The notes beneath the pieces were generated by a model. That model ran no database searches. It was given only the letters and a program-made list of their open reading frames with translations, and was not told where the DNA came from. Shown here one piece after another: positions 8,174 through 13,704 of a DNA stretch of 13,704 bases. Within the stretch, counting starts at the first letter, position 1; every line of letters starts with the position of its first letter. Made by a program: the position numbers and the translations under genes. Origin of the DNA: Fimenecus sp045578245 (lineage in GTDB: Bacteria > Bacillota > Clostridia > Oscillospirales > Acutalibacteraceae); the NCBI GenBank assembly GCA_045578245.1, contig JAZNJX010000034.1, forward strand, positions 1 to 13,704, given 5' to 3'.

Positions 8174-9016
8174 TTATTGTTCAATTTTACTGAAGAAGTC
8201 TTTAGCTAAGACATATGCTTGTTTTCCATCCTGAGAAATGTATGATGAGTGATTTCCACCTTTGATGATTGCTATTTCACTGTTCTTGATACTCTCATGA
8301 ATAAGAACAGAATCCGAAAGCCACATTATGTCATATTCTCCTGCAACAATGTAAGCAGGGCAGGTGATTTTTGAAAGCAATTCTTCATTCATCTGTGGTA
8401 ATGTGAGCATCATATCGTTGAGCTTGTTTGGGTTAAATATATCATTTACTTTAACACCAATAGTAAAATATGGCTTGAATGTTTTTGGTGTAGTATTTGC
8501 ACCACAGGAAATAAAACCTCCAAGCAAATCAGGATATGTATAAGCCACAGTAAGAGCATTTATACCACCATCGCTGTGTCCCATAAGATATGGTTTTTCT
8601 AGTCCCATCTTTTCAATGAAATCCTTAATATCCTTTGCCATAAGGTCGTAAGAAATAACTCCCGGGTCACTGCTTTGTCCGTGACAACGACTTTCAATAA
8701 CATAAACTGTATAATCATTTGCAAGGTATGTTGCAGCTTCTTTAAGTGAATTCTGACTACCACCATTACCATGAACAAGAATTAAAGGATGACCGTTTTC
8801 ACCATAAACAGAATAATGCATTTTTACTTCGCTTAATTGAATATCATCTTCTTTTACAGGAGATGTAACAGGTGAGGGGACCTTGCTTGTGTCAAGGGTA
8901 ATCATATTGTACTTCTTTGACTGCTGATGAACAGCAACCTGCCATATTCCTGCACCAACTACAACTGCCAAAGCAACAGAACCAATGACTTTTAATGCTT
9001 TTTTACCTTTTTTCAT
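8174..9016 (-). CDS. Membrane-anchored alpha/beta-fold hydrolase
   Basis: This 280-residue serine hydrolase has an N-terminal membrane anchor (positively charged KKGKK, then hydrophobic residues about 9-29), so the catalytic domain should face outward. The oxyanion segment is LVHGNGGSQ (80-88), the nucleophile elbow MGHSDGG (Ser148), the acid GEYD (Asp229) and the base GGNHSS (His256), a complete triad. The family covers esterases, lipases, peptidases and lactonases. Following two glycosidase-fold genes, a carbohydrate-ester role is plausible but unproven. The ATG at 9016 is chosen because GAGGTG (9024-9029) lies 7 nt upstream; the frame stays open further upstream, but that part overlaps the preceding gene. 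Only 4 nt separate it from that gene's stop codon, so translation is likely coupled. Confidence 0.85.
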   Translation of the reverse strand: MKKGKKALKVIGSVALAVVVGAGIWQVAVHQQSKKYNMITLDTSKVPSPVTSPVKEDDIQLSEVKMHYSVYGENGHPLILVHGNGGSQNSLKEAATYLANDYTVYVIESRCHGQSSDPGVISYDLMAKDIKDFIEKMGLEKPYLMGHSDGGINALTVAYTYPDLLGGFISCGANTTPKTFKPYFTIGVKVNDIFNPNKLNDMMLTLPQMNEELLSKITCPAYIVAGEYDIMWLSDSVLIHESIKNSEIAIIKGGNHSSYISQDGKQAYVLAKDFFSKIEQ

Positions 9017-9020
9017 AATT

Positions 9021-9977
9021 TCACACCTCAGCTTCATAAATTCCGATACATTCTCTGCCCGTAAGATTGTTTGATACATTGCGAGCATTAAAATAAAGCC
9101 TTAATTTACCATTGTAATATGTAAGACAACAAGCATAAACATACTGCGCCATCCAATTACTATTTCCTTGTTTTTGTGGTACTAAAAAAGGCTTTACAAA
9201 CTCAAAATTAACACCATCGTCAGACTTTAATAACATAATTGCAGAGTGACTTTTTCCGTCTTTTTCAAAAAGCCCGTTTTGAAGTCCGATATAACAATCC
9301 TTAAGTTTATACACCTTTAAACAACCTGAACAAAGGTTAAGATATTCCACATTTTTATCAGGACTAATAATAGGCTTTTCCCTTGATATATAGCTGTTTG
9401 TGATGTTTTCACTTTCTGCAAAACTTATGTGTGTAGGTTCGCAGAAGCCACAGTCTTTAATAAATGTCTGTCCACAAGAATAGTACATACGATATTTGTT
9501 ATCAATGTTCATTAAAAATGGGTTTGAAATTGCAATACCAAACTTACATTCTTCGCAATCACGGGTTTTGCCGATAACTAAAAATGGATTTGACCAGTCC
9601 TTGAGATTTTTTGATGTCACACAGTAAATCTCCGACTTCCACTTAGCGCCAACAAGACTTAAAAGGTTAAAAACTACAGGTCTTGTTCTTTCGTAGAAAA
9701 GATAATATGTACCATCAATATAGTTGATGTTTGGTCGCATAGCACGATTAACGATTTTGCCTCTGTTTTTAAAGTTTATGCCATCCTTACTTTCGTATCT
9801 GTAAACACCGAAGAAAGTGTGACAGAATAAGTGCCATTTTCCGTCGTGAGATACATCAGGTGTAATTACGCTTGGGTCAGCAATAACAAAACTATTAATT
9901 GGATTATGGATTATAGGATTATATTCATATAGCTTAAATTCAGCATTTAAAATGTCATTAATTGAGAGGTTTTTCAT
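9021..9977 (-). CDS. Five-bladed beta-propeller protein of glycosidase type, cysteine-rich
   Basis: This 318-residue protein reads like the GH43/GH32/GH130-type propeller fold. Repeated blades have a strand followed by S-DG-NF loops (SKDGINF 63-69, SDDGVNF 252-258) and YIDGTYYLFYER (86-97), and an ADPSV segment at 33-37 resembles the catalytic-Asp strand of these folds. I cannot assign a GH family: the canonical acid motif of GH43 is not evident. It has no signal peptide, so it is predicted cytoplasmic. It carries 13 cysteines, including three CxxC pairs (141/144, 176/179, 216/219), which is unusual for such a propeller and suggests metal binding or a reducing-compartment enzyme. The start is the ATG at 9977, 9 nt from AGGG (9987-9990); the in-frame TTG at 9986 touches that site. 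It lies 13 nt after the GH43 gene in the same operon. Confidence 0.72.
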   Translation of the reverse strand: MKNLSINDILNAEFKLYEYNPIIHNPINSFVIADPSVITPDVSHDGKWHLFCHTFFGVYRYESKDGINFKNRGKIVNRAMRPNINYIDGTYYLFYERTRPVVFNLLSLVGAKWKSEIYCVTSKNLKDWSNPFLVIGKTRDCEECKFGIAISNPFLMNIDNKYRMYYSCGQTFIKDCGFCEPTHISFAESENITNSYISREKPIISPDKNVEYLNLCSGCLKVYKLKDCYIGLQNGLFEKDGKSHSAIMLLKSDDGVNFEFVKPFLVPQKQGNSNWMAQYVYACCLTYYNGKLRLYFNARNVSNNLTGRECIGIYEAEV

Positions 9978-9990
9978 TTTTTTCAACCCT

Positions 9991-10881
9991 TTATTTCAAA
10001 ACAATATCGTTGCCTCTATCTTCAATTTCAATGAAACGTGGACGTTCAAAGTCTGTCTGGTTTGGTGTGTGGAATGTGAGATAGAATTTTTCGTTGTCCT
10101 TAAATACCATTCCATGTCCACCATCATTATCAATCAATGGTGGAAGGTGAGTAAAGTCCATACCAATTTCACCATTATTGAATTTAACAAGACATTCAGC
10201 ATACTTACCTTGGATAAATGTTGACCAAAGCATAAATAATTCGTCAGTTTTTGAACGATACATAAATGGCCCATCAGTAATTCTGTGTTTTTTTGGGTCA
10301 TTGATTTCATCTGCCCAATAAGGGGAAGATGCCTTGAAAAGTGTAACAGGCTCGCCGATTGCTTCGGATAGGTCATCGCTTAATGGCATATAGCAGATAG
10401 TTCCGTCAATTATTTGCGTATGTTCATGGCAGAAGACCATATATGGTTTTCCTTCACGATTGATGTAGAGTGTGCCGTCAAGACATTCCCAGTCTTCAGG
10501 TGTAATAGCACCTTTGCTATGTGGAACAAAAGGTCCAAGTGGGTTGTCTGCTTTCAATACGAATGTGCCTCTTAATCCGTTACTTTTCTTTGTAAAAGTA
10601 GCAAACATATAATACATTCCATTGTATTTATGCACCTCAGGAGCCCAGTTTACATCTTTGTTCATATCGTAAGCCTTTGAGTTGAAGCACTCGTGTGCGA
10701 CACTCCAGTTTTCAAGGTCAATCGATACATAAACATCGAATCCCCCAACTTTGATTCCAAAGTTTTTAGCCCTTGTGCCGTACATATAATATTTGCCATC
10801 TTCAAATAAAACAAATGGGTCACGGATGTTGATATCTTGACAACTTAAAACTGTTTTCTTACTAAGCAATTCTTTTAACAT
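9991..10881 (-). CDS. GH43-type glycoside hydrolase (five-bladed propeller)
   Basis: This 296-residue protein has the GH43 hallmarks: INIRDPFVL (18-25) with the general-base Asp21, VNWAPEVHKYNGMYYMF (78-93), ECLDGTLYI (132-140) with Asp135 as likely pKa modulator, ITDGPFMYRS (201-210) where the general acid sits, and DGGHGMVF (253-260) with His256. GH43 enzymes mostly remove arabinose or xylose residues from hemicellulose and pectin. At the acid position the usual Glu (EGP) is Asp203 (DGP); from memory some Bacteroides BT3655-like GH43 proteins share this, so the enzyme may still be active. There is no signal peptide, implying it works on imported oligosaccharides. The ATG at 10881 has AGGTG (10888-10892) 6 nt upstream; the GTG at 10890 overlaps that site. 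It is the first gene of a three-gene operon. Confidence 0.88.
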   Translation of the reverse strand: MLKELLSKKTVLSCQDINIRDPFVLFEDGKYYMYGTRAKNFGIKVGGFDVYVSIDLENWSVAHECFNSKAYDMNKDVNWAPEVHKYNGMYYMFATFTKKSNGLRGTFVLKADNPLGPFVPHSKGAITPEDWECLDGTLYINREGKPYMVFCHEHTQIIDGTICYMPLSDDLSEAIGEPVTLFKASSPYWADEINDPKKHRITDGPFMYRSKTDELFMLWSTFIQGKYAECLVKFNNGEIGMDFTHLPPLIDNDGGHGMVFKDNEKFYLTFHTPNQTDFERPRFIEIEDRGNDIVLK

Positions 10882-10936
10882 AATTTTCACCTACTATGAA
10901 TTATCCAATAATGAAAAAGCATTAGAATATGCTTTT

Positions 10937-10965
10937 ATAATAATATAAAAGATTCTTCTTTGCAA
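10937..10965 (-). promoter_or_regulatory. Promoter of the glycosidase/hydrolase operon
   Basis: On the minus strand TTGCAA (10960-10965), a 17-nt spacer and TATTAT (10937-10942) lie about 55 nt upstream of the GH43-type start codon. An 8-bp inverted repeat, AAAAGCAT/ATGCTTTT (10915-10922 with 10929-10936), covers the expected transcription start and could be a regulator site. That role is inferred from position only. Confidence 0.7.
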
Positions 10966-10966
10966 C

Positions 10967-11003
10967 AAAAAAGTGGACTGAAATCAAAAGATTCCAATCC
11001 ACT
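10967..11003 (-). terminator. Intrinsic terminator of an unidentified minus-strand transcript
   Basis: Arms 10972-10985 and 10990-11003 form a 14-bp stem with a 4-nt loop. The two positions that mismatch on the plus strand (C-A and A-C) become G-U pairs on the minus strand, so the hairpin is built to work in minus-strand RNA. A T-run (10967-10971) follows. No protein gene lies upstream on that strand within 600 bp. Confidence 0.8.
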
Positions 11004-11100
11004 GGAAAACTTATATAATTATCAACTTCGCTTCATCTGCCACAGGCAGCGCTCGTTGATTATTCCCATTCAATCCTGCAAGCCGTAACTTAAACAATTT
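11004..11100 (-). ncRNA. Candidate small structured RNA or gene remnant
   Basis: This stretch is clearly richer in G and C than the AT-rich DNA around it and lies directly upstream of a minus-strand terminator. It contains a nested fold: an outer 6-bp stem (11021-11026 with 11055-11060) around an inner CTGCC/GGCAG stem (11037-11041 with 11045-11049) with a 3-nt loop. On the minus strand a short stretch reads VTACRIEWE then stop (about 11090-11062); IEWE also ends GMP synthase, but a stop codon lies immediately upstream and nothing else of guaA is visible. I cannot match it to a named RNA family, and no clear promoter is seen. It could be a small RNA, a regulatory leader left after rearrangement, or a worn-down gene end. 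Confidence 0.35.
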
Positions 11101-11543
11101 TGTATAGGTGTTTTAGCGCGGATTATCAAGATTATTCAGATTATCTATAAATGTTGGACTATCAGATTTTTTGTTGTCATAATGTTGTCACTATACAGAC
11201 ACTTTTTCTACACCATAGCTTAAAATAGTTTAAAACCGATTAGTTCAATTGATATCAGTAAAAAAACTTTCTAGCTTAAAAAAGCAAATGTTTTTTCTTA
11301 ATTAATAAAACTCTTTGATAATTCTGTAACATGTTTTTTAGACGAAATGAGGAGTTGAATTTTGGTGAATATCTATTTTCTCTTTTTACAACTAAAATTC
11401 GGTGGAAAGGATACATGAGATATCTTTATGCGTGGTGAATGGGTGTAAACCATCAAATAAAGTGTATTGTAAATTCATTGTATACCAAAGATTTAAAAAA
11501 AGCAATATTGTTATGCTTTTTCTACACCATTTTTTCATTTATC
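11101..11543. other. Gene-poor AT-rich junction with short repeats
   Basis: I find no credible gene here; frames are short and broken. It holds three tandem imperfect 9-mers of the form GATTATNNA (11121-11147), two copies of TGTTGTCA one helical turn apart (11172-11179, 11183-11190), and a 15-bp direct repeat CTTTTTCTACACCAT at 11202-11216 and 11516-11530. An 8-bp A/T-rich hairpin (11497-11504 with 11514-11521) ends in T residues but is weak. The region separates the minus-strand metabolic block from the AT-rich plus-strand genes. Confidence 0.6.
11202..11530. repeat. 15-bp direct repeat flanking a 299-bp spacer
   Basis: CTTTTTCTACACCAT occurs exactly at 11202-11216 and 11516-11530. The second copy ends 13 nt before the -35 box of the DUF2971 gene. 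Possible origins are a duplicated promoter-proximal segment, a binding site used twice, or the footprint of a lost insertion. The sequence alone does not decide between them. Confidence 0.5.
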
Positions 11544-11572
11544 TTGATAAGATGGTTAATAAATGCTATAAT
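11544..11572 (+). promoter_or_regulatory. SigA-type promoter for the DUF2971 gene
   Basis: TTGATA (11544-11549), a 17-nt spacer and TATAAT (11567-11572) form a strong promoter about 60 nt upstream of the coding region. This gives a short leader that includes a good Shine-Dalgarno sequence. Confidence 0.82.
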
Positions 11573-11594
11573 AATATATAATCTATATTAAAAG

Positions 11595-11613
11595 AAGGGA
11601 GTGACCTTATCTG
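11595..11613 (+). promoter_or_regulatory. Shine-Dalgarno site pointing to a possible CTG start
   Basis: AAGGGAG (11595-11601) is the only strong ribosome site here. It lies 9 nt before an in-frame CTG (11611-11613) but 30 nt before the first ATG (11632). Between the two, the frame is open, reading ERIENT. Either initiation occurs at CTG, adding seven residues, or the ATG is used with the weaker GGAAAG (11613-11618). Confidence 0.5.
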
Positions 11614-11631
11614 GAAAGAATAGAAAACACT

Positions 11632-12627
11632 ATGGATTTTTTTGAAAGTGTTGAAGGAATTTCGCCAACTATATATTATCATTATACTTCTTTGGAAGCA
11701 TTATATAGCATTATTAATACTAAAACCTTACGTATAACTAACTTGAAGTCGTCAAATGACCGAAAAGAATTGACATATCATGCAAATAATTTTTTATCTG
11801 ATTTTAGGGCAATGTGTGAAAAAGAGCAAGATAGCAATATAAAAGAATACTTTGAATTGATGATAAAAAGCTGTGAAAATAATTTAGAATTTAACAAGTT
11901 GTGTAAAAAAAAATATACTCCTTATGCATTGTGTTTATCTAATCGGAGAGATAGTCTTACACACTGGGAACGATACGCTGCTAGTGGGACAGGTGTGTGT
12001 ATTGGAATTAATGTTAATGCCATGGAAGTTCAAATGAGTCGTATGTTTTTATTAAGTTTGTTTTCGCCAATTACGATAGAGGAGACATTGTATACAAAGG
12101 AACGACTTGAAAAATACATAAGAAATGCTTCAATTAATTTTGCAAACTTTTTTAAAACAAACTATCCAAGTTTACAAAATGTAACAAATAATGATGTTAT
12201 TTATAGAAACGCATTTATAACAATGTCAGTGATATACCGAAAGGTCATGAAATTTGTTAAAAATTCTGCATTTATTGATGAGGGAGAGGTGCGGGTATAT
12301 CACGAGACTGAAACGATAAAAGATACTTTACACCTGATAAAGCAGATGGGGCAAGTTGGCGAAAAAGAGTTATATGATGAATTAGAGAAGAGTTTTAAAC
12401 AATTTTTACTCCAATTAGATATAAATGATGAACATTTTATGATAACTAAATCTGGAATTCGTAGTTATAAAAATTTGTGTCTAGAAAACGTGTGGGGTTC
12501 GGGCACAATTCCAGAAATAGTATTAGGACCTATGTGTGTCCAAAATAAAAGTGATTTAAGACGATTTTTAAAGAGTAATGGGTTAGATAAAACAAAAATA
12601 TCGATATCCAAAATTCCTATTAGATAA
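11632..12627 (+). CDS. DUF2971 domain protein
   Basis: This 331-residue cytoplasmic protein carries the DUF2971 hallmarks in order: YHYTSLEALYSII (16-28), the LRITNLKSSNDRKEL block (33-47, family pattern with ND..E), ALCLSNRRDSLTHWERYAASGTGVCIGI (99-126, read from key residues W112, Y115, G119-G121), and KNSAFIDEGEVRV (210-222). EIVLGPMC (295-302) follows near the end. No enzymatic activity is established for the family that I can cite. Members are frequently found in mobile and defence-rich regions, which fits the neighbouring P-loop ATPase. Codon use is strongly AT-biased (many ATA, AAT and TTA) compared with the metabolic genes to the left, suggesting separate acquisition. The ATG at 11632 is the conservative start; a CTG seven codons upstream is better placed relative to the ribosome site. 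It is transcribed alone from its own promoter. Confidence 0.82.
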   Translation: MDFFESVEGISPTIYYHYTSLEALYSIINTKTLRITNLKSSNDRKELTYHANNFLSDFRAMCEKEQDSNIKEYFELMIKSCENNLEFNKLCKKKYTPYALCLSNRRDSLTHWERYAASGTGVCIGINVNAMEVQMSRMFLLSLFSPITIEETLYTKERLEKYIRNASINFANFFKTNYPSLQNVTNNDVIYRNAFITMSVIYRKVMKFVKNSAFIDEGEVRVYHETETIKDTLHLIKQMGQVGEKELYDELEKSFKQFLLQLDINDEHFMITKSGIRSYKNLCLENVWGSGTIPEIVLGPMCVQNKSDLRRFLKSNGLDKTKISISKIPIR

Positions 12628-12779
12628 CATCTAACCATAAGCTAGATTATTCTCATTAAAGCAAATTTTAATCTGAAATTCATTTTAATGGTAAATAGTG
12701 ATTGTCATATAATAAAGATAGTATTTTGTTGTAATTTGCACATGAGTAAGATTTAATTATGATAATATTATATAATGTG

Positions 12780-12822
12780 AAGTAGCCATGAAAGTAATTA
12801 ATAACTTTCATGGCTACTTTTT
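12780..12822 (+). terminator. Strong intrinsic terminator
   Basis: A perfect 16-bp stem (12780-12795 with 12804-12819), containing GTAGCCATGAAAGT, has an 8-nt loop and a T-run (12818-12822) on the plus strand. It lies about 150 nt after the DUF2971 stop codon with no gene between (12628-12779 shows nothing I can support), so the DUF2971 transcript probably carries a long 3' untranslated tail. Confidence 0.88.
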
Positions 12823-12872
12823 GCATATTTCAAATTATCTAAATTTCTAATGAAAAAATAGACCTTGTAAAT

Positions 12873-12910
12873 ATTTGTGACAAAAAGAATTATAATTTTT
12901 TGTCACAAAT
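12873..12910. repeat. Perfect 14-bp palindrome with central TATAAT
   Basis: ATTTGTGACAAAAA (12873-12886) is repeated in inverse orientation at 12897-12910, with a 10-nt centre containing AATTATAATT, which reads TATAAT on both strands. The GTGACAAA half-site form and symmetry suggest a dimeric regulator's operator over a promoter. On the minus strand it could also serve as a weak terminator 56 nt after the small cysteine-protein gene, though no T-run follows immediately. Confidence 0.6.
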
Positions 12911-12965
12911 TGTCGCGTCAATACGATTAACAATAATATAAAGTATTTTTTTAAAAAACATAAAA

Positions 12966-13163
12966 TTATTTAGCATACAAACATTTTTTTGTTTTTTTAT
13001 CATACATCATACATTCATCTTCTAAACAGGGTAAAAAATCTGTGTAGGTTACATCATTATTAGCAATTCTGTTAACTCCTACAGGTACAGTATTGTATCC
13101 ATTCATTTTGTTATGTAAGGTTACAGTTCTAGTTAAAAAAGGGCATAATTTGTATAATGGCAA
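12966..13163 (-). CDS. Small four-cysteine protein of unknown function
   Basis: This 65-residue protein begins with TTG at 13163, placed 8 nt from a strong GGGAGG ribosome site (13172-13177). An in-frame GTG at 13172 overlaps that site and is less likely. The sequence starts MPLYKLCPFLTR and ends with FLPCLEDECMMYDKKTKKCL (43-62), giving Cys7, Cys46, Cys51 and Cys61 in a C-x4-C-x9-C arrangement plus an N-terminal CP. Such spacing suggests a zinc or iron-sulfur site; this is inference. I have an impression of similar short clostridial proteins with a PCL-E-EC--YD motif, but I cannot name the family. There is no membrane segment or signal peptide. It is divergent from the ATPase gene that starts 84 nt away. 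Confidence 0.65.
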   Translation of the reverse strand: MPLYKLCPFLTRTVTLHNKMNGYNTVPVGVNRIANNDVTYTDFLPCLEDECMMYDKKTKKCLYAK

Positions 13164-13247
13164 AAAAATCACCTCCCAAAATTACCATTTTTTACCAGTA
13201 TACAACTTTAGCAATAAAAAATATGTGGAAAAAGGAGAGGTCTTTTA

Positions 13248-13704
13248 ATGAAATTAAAAAAGAAATATTATAGTAAAGGAAGAAACATTAGTATTGTAGC
13301 TGGTGAAGAGTATCAGCTACATATTTTGGACGAAGAATCTAATATTTCGGGAGACTTTTTTTATGATGTGCATTGCAAAGCTTTTAAAGAGGTAAGTAAA
13401 ATTGTTAACGAAAATAAAAGTTTGGATAATGAACAAAACACTAAAAGCATTATTGAAACATCAAATAATATAATTTGTTTTTGTGGTGAGCGTGGTCAAG
13501 GAAAGAGTAGCGCTATGCTGAGTTTTTCTAATATGTTGAAAAATATTAGTAAACAGAATATTGATACACATTTTTCTGAATACATAAAGGACATTAAAAA
13601 TAAAAAGTTTTATATATTAAGTAGAATTGACCCCACAGAATTAGAAAATCAGCATAGTATATTAAGTGTTATTATTTCAAGAATGTTTTTTGTTTTTAAA
13701 GAAT
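13248..13704 (+). CDS. P-loop NTPase, N-terminal part (cut by window end)
   Basis: The first 152 residues are visible. A short basic start and a variable segment lead to NIICFCGERGQGKSSAMLSF (74-93), which contains a full Walker A motif, GERGQGKSS (80-88). After a helix, FYILSRIDPTELE (121-133) is a strand ending in acidic residues, and SILSVIISRMFFVF (137-150) follows. The shape resembles STAND/KAP-like or AAA-type ATPases found as sensors or motors in bacterial defence systems, but Walker B and the effector region lie outside the window. It is therefore a P-loop ATPase and no more. The ATG at 13248 has AGGAGAGG (13233-13240) 7 nt upstream, an excellent ribosome site. No clear promoter is seen in the 84 nt up to the divergent gene. 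Confidence 0.75.
   Translation, partial: MKLKKKYYSKGRNISIVAGEEYQLHILDEESNISGDFFYDVHCKAFKEVSKIVNENKSLDNEQNTKSIIETSNNIICFCGERGQGKSSAMLSFSNMLKNISKQNIDTHFSEYIKDIKNKKFYILSRIDPTELENQHSILSVIISRMFFVFKE

Noticed and set aside
11062..11100. GMP synthase (guaA) gene end on the minus strand
   Set aside because: Only the last four residues IEWE match, and a stop codon lies just upstream in the same frame; nothing else of guaA is visible in any frame.
11342..11450. Short plus-strand gene starting near the GAGGAG at 11350
   Set aside because: The TTG is only 2 nt from the ribosome-like site, the frame ends after 27 codons, and nothing in it is recognisable.
12628..12660. Terminator directly after the DUF2971 stop codon
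   Set aside because: The ATCTA/TAGAT pairing is too short and has no T-run; the strong hairpin at 12780-12822 is the better candidate.
1..13704. CRISPR array, tRNA, rRNA, transposase or integrase
   Set aside because: I saw no regularly spaced repeats, cloverleaf, rRNA stretch or recombinase motif. The only repeats are those listed.

Overview
The window looks like a contig end from a low-GC, gut- or rumen-type member of the Clostridia (Ruminococcaceae/Lachnospiraceae-like). The evidence is AT-rich DNA with classical SigA-type promoters (TTGACA/TATAAT with 17-nt spacers), strong purine-rich Shine-Dalgarno sites, short hairpin-plus-T-run terminators, and a gene set of a plant-glycan-degrading anaerobe: a domain-permuted GH3, a GH43-type enzyme, a second five-bladed-propeller protein and a 2-enoate-reductase/Bai-type flavoenzyme. 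The genus cannot be fixed from the sequence alone.

Positions 1-309 are not genomic as assembled. They hold two copies of the MGI/BGI (DNBSEQ) library adapter pair with the same 10-nt index between the halves. Between them lies an 88-nt inverted fragment of the neighbouring flavoenzyme gene, probably from a related strain, and outside them a 53-nt orphan fragment. Trustworthy sequence begins at 310.

Positions 310-10881 form a minus-strand block of metabolic genes in separate transcription units, read here in transcription order from right to left. (i) 10881-8174 is a three-gene operon: a GH43-type glycosidase, a Cys-rich five-bladed propeller protein, and a membrane-anchored alpha/beta hydrolase, with its own promoter and terminator. 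(ii) 8031-5425 is a secreted GH3 glycosidase with inverted domain order. (iii) 5306-4290 is a ketopantoate-reductase-family oxidoreductase. (iv) 4091-1378 holds an AI-2E-type membrane protein followed by a DUF1846 protein. (v) 1246-310 is the N-terminal FMN domain of an old-yellow-enzyme-type reductase, cut by the adapter. Each unit has a recognisable promoter, and each complete unit ends in an intrinsic terminator. Units (i) and (ii) suggest use of xylan- or arabinan-type side chains: extracellular GH3, cytoplasmic GH43-type enzymes and a surface hydrolase.

Positions 10967-11543 are a gene-poor junction. They contain a minus-strand terminator, a GC-richer stem-loop block just upstream of it that may be a small structured RNA or a gene remnant, short tandem repeats and a 15-bp direct repeat.

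Positions 11544-13704 are visibly more AT-rich and switch mainly to the plus strand: a DUF2971 protein, a perfect 16-bp terminator hairpin, a 14-bp palindrome, a 65-residue four-cysteine protein on the minus strand, and the start of a P-loop ATPase cut by the window end. This mix is typical of an accessory, possibly phage-defence, island. It is the part most likely to hold something undescribed, but the decisive downstream genes lie outside the window.
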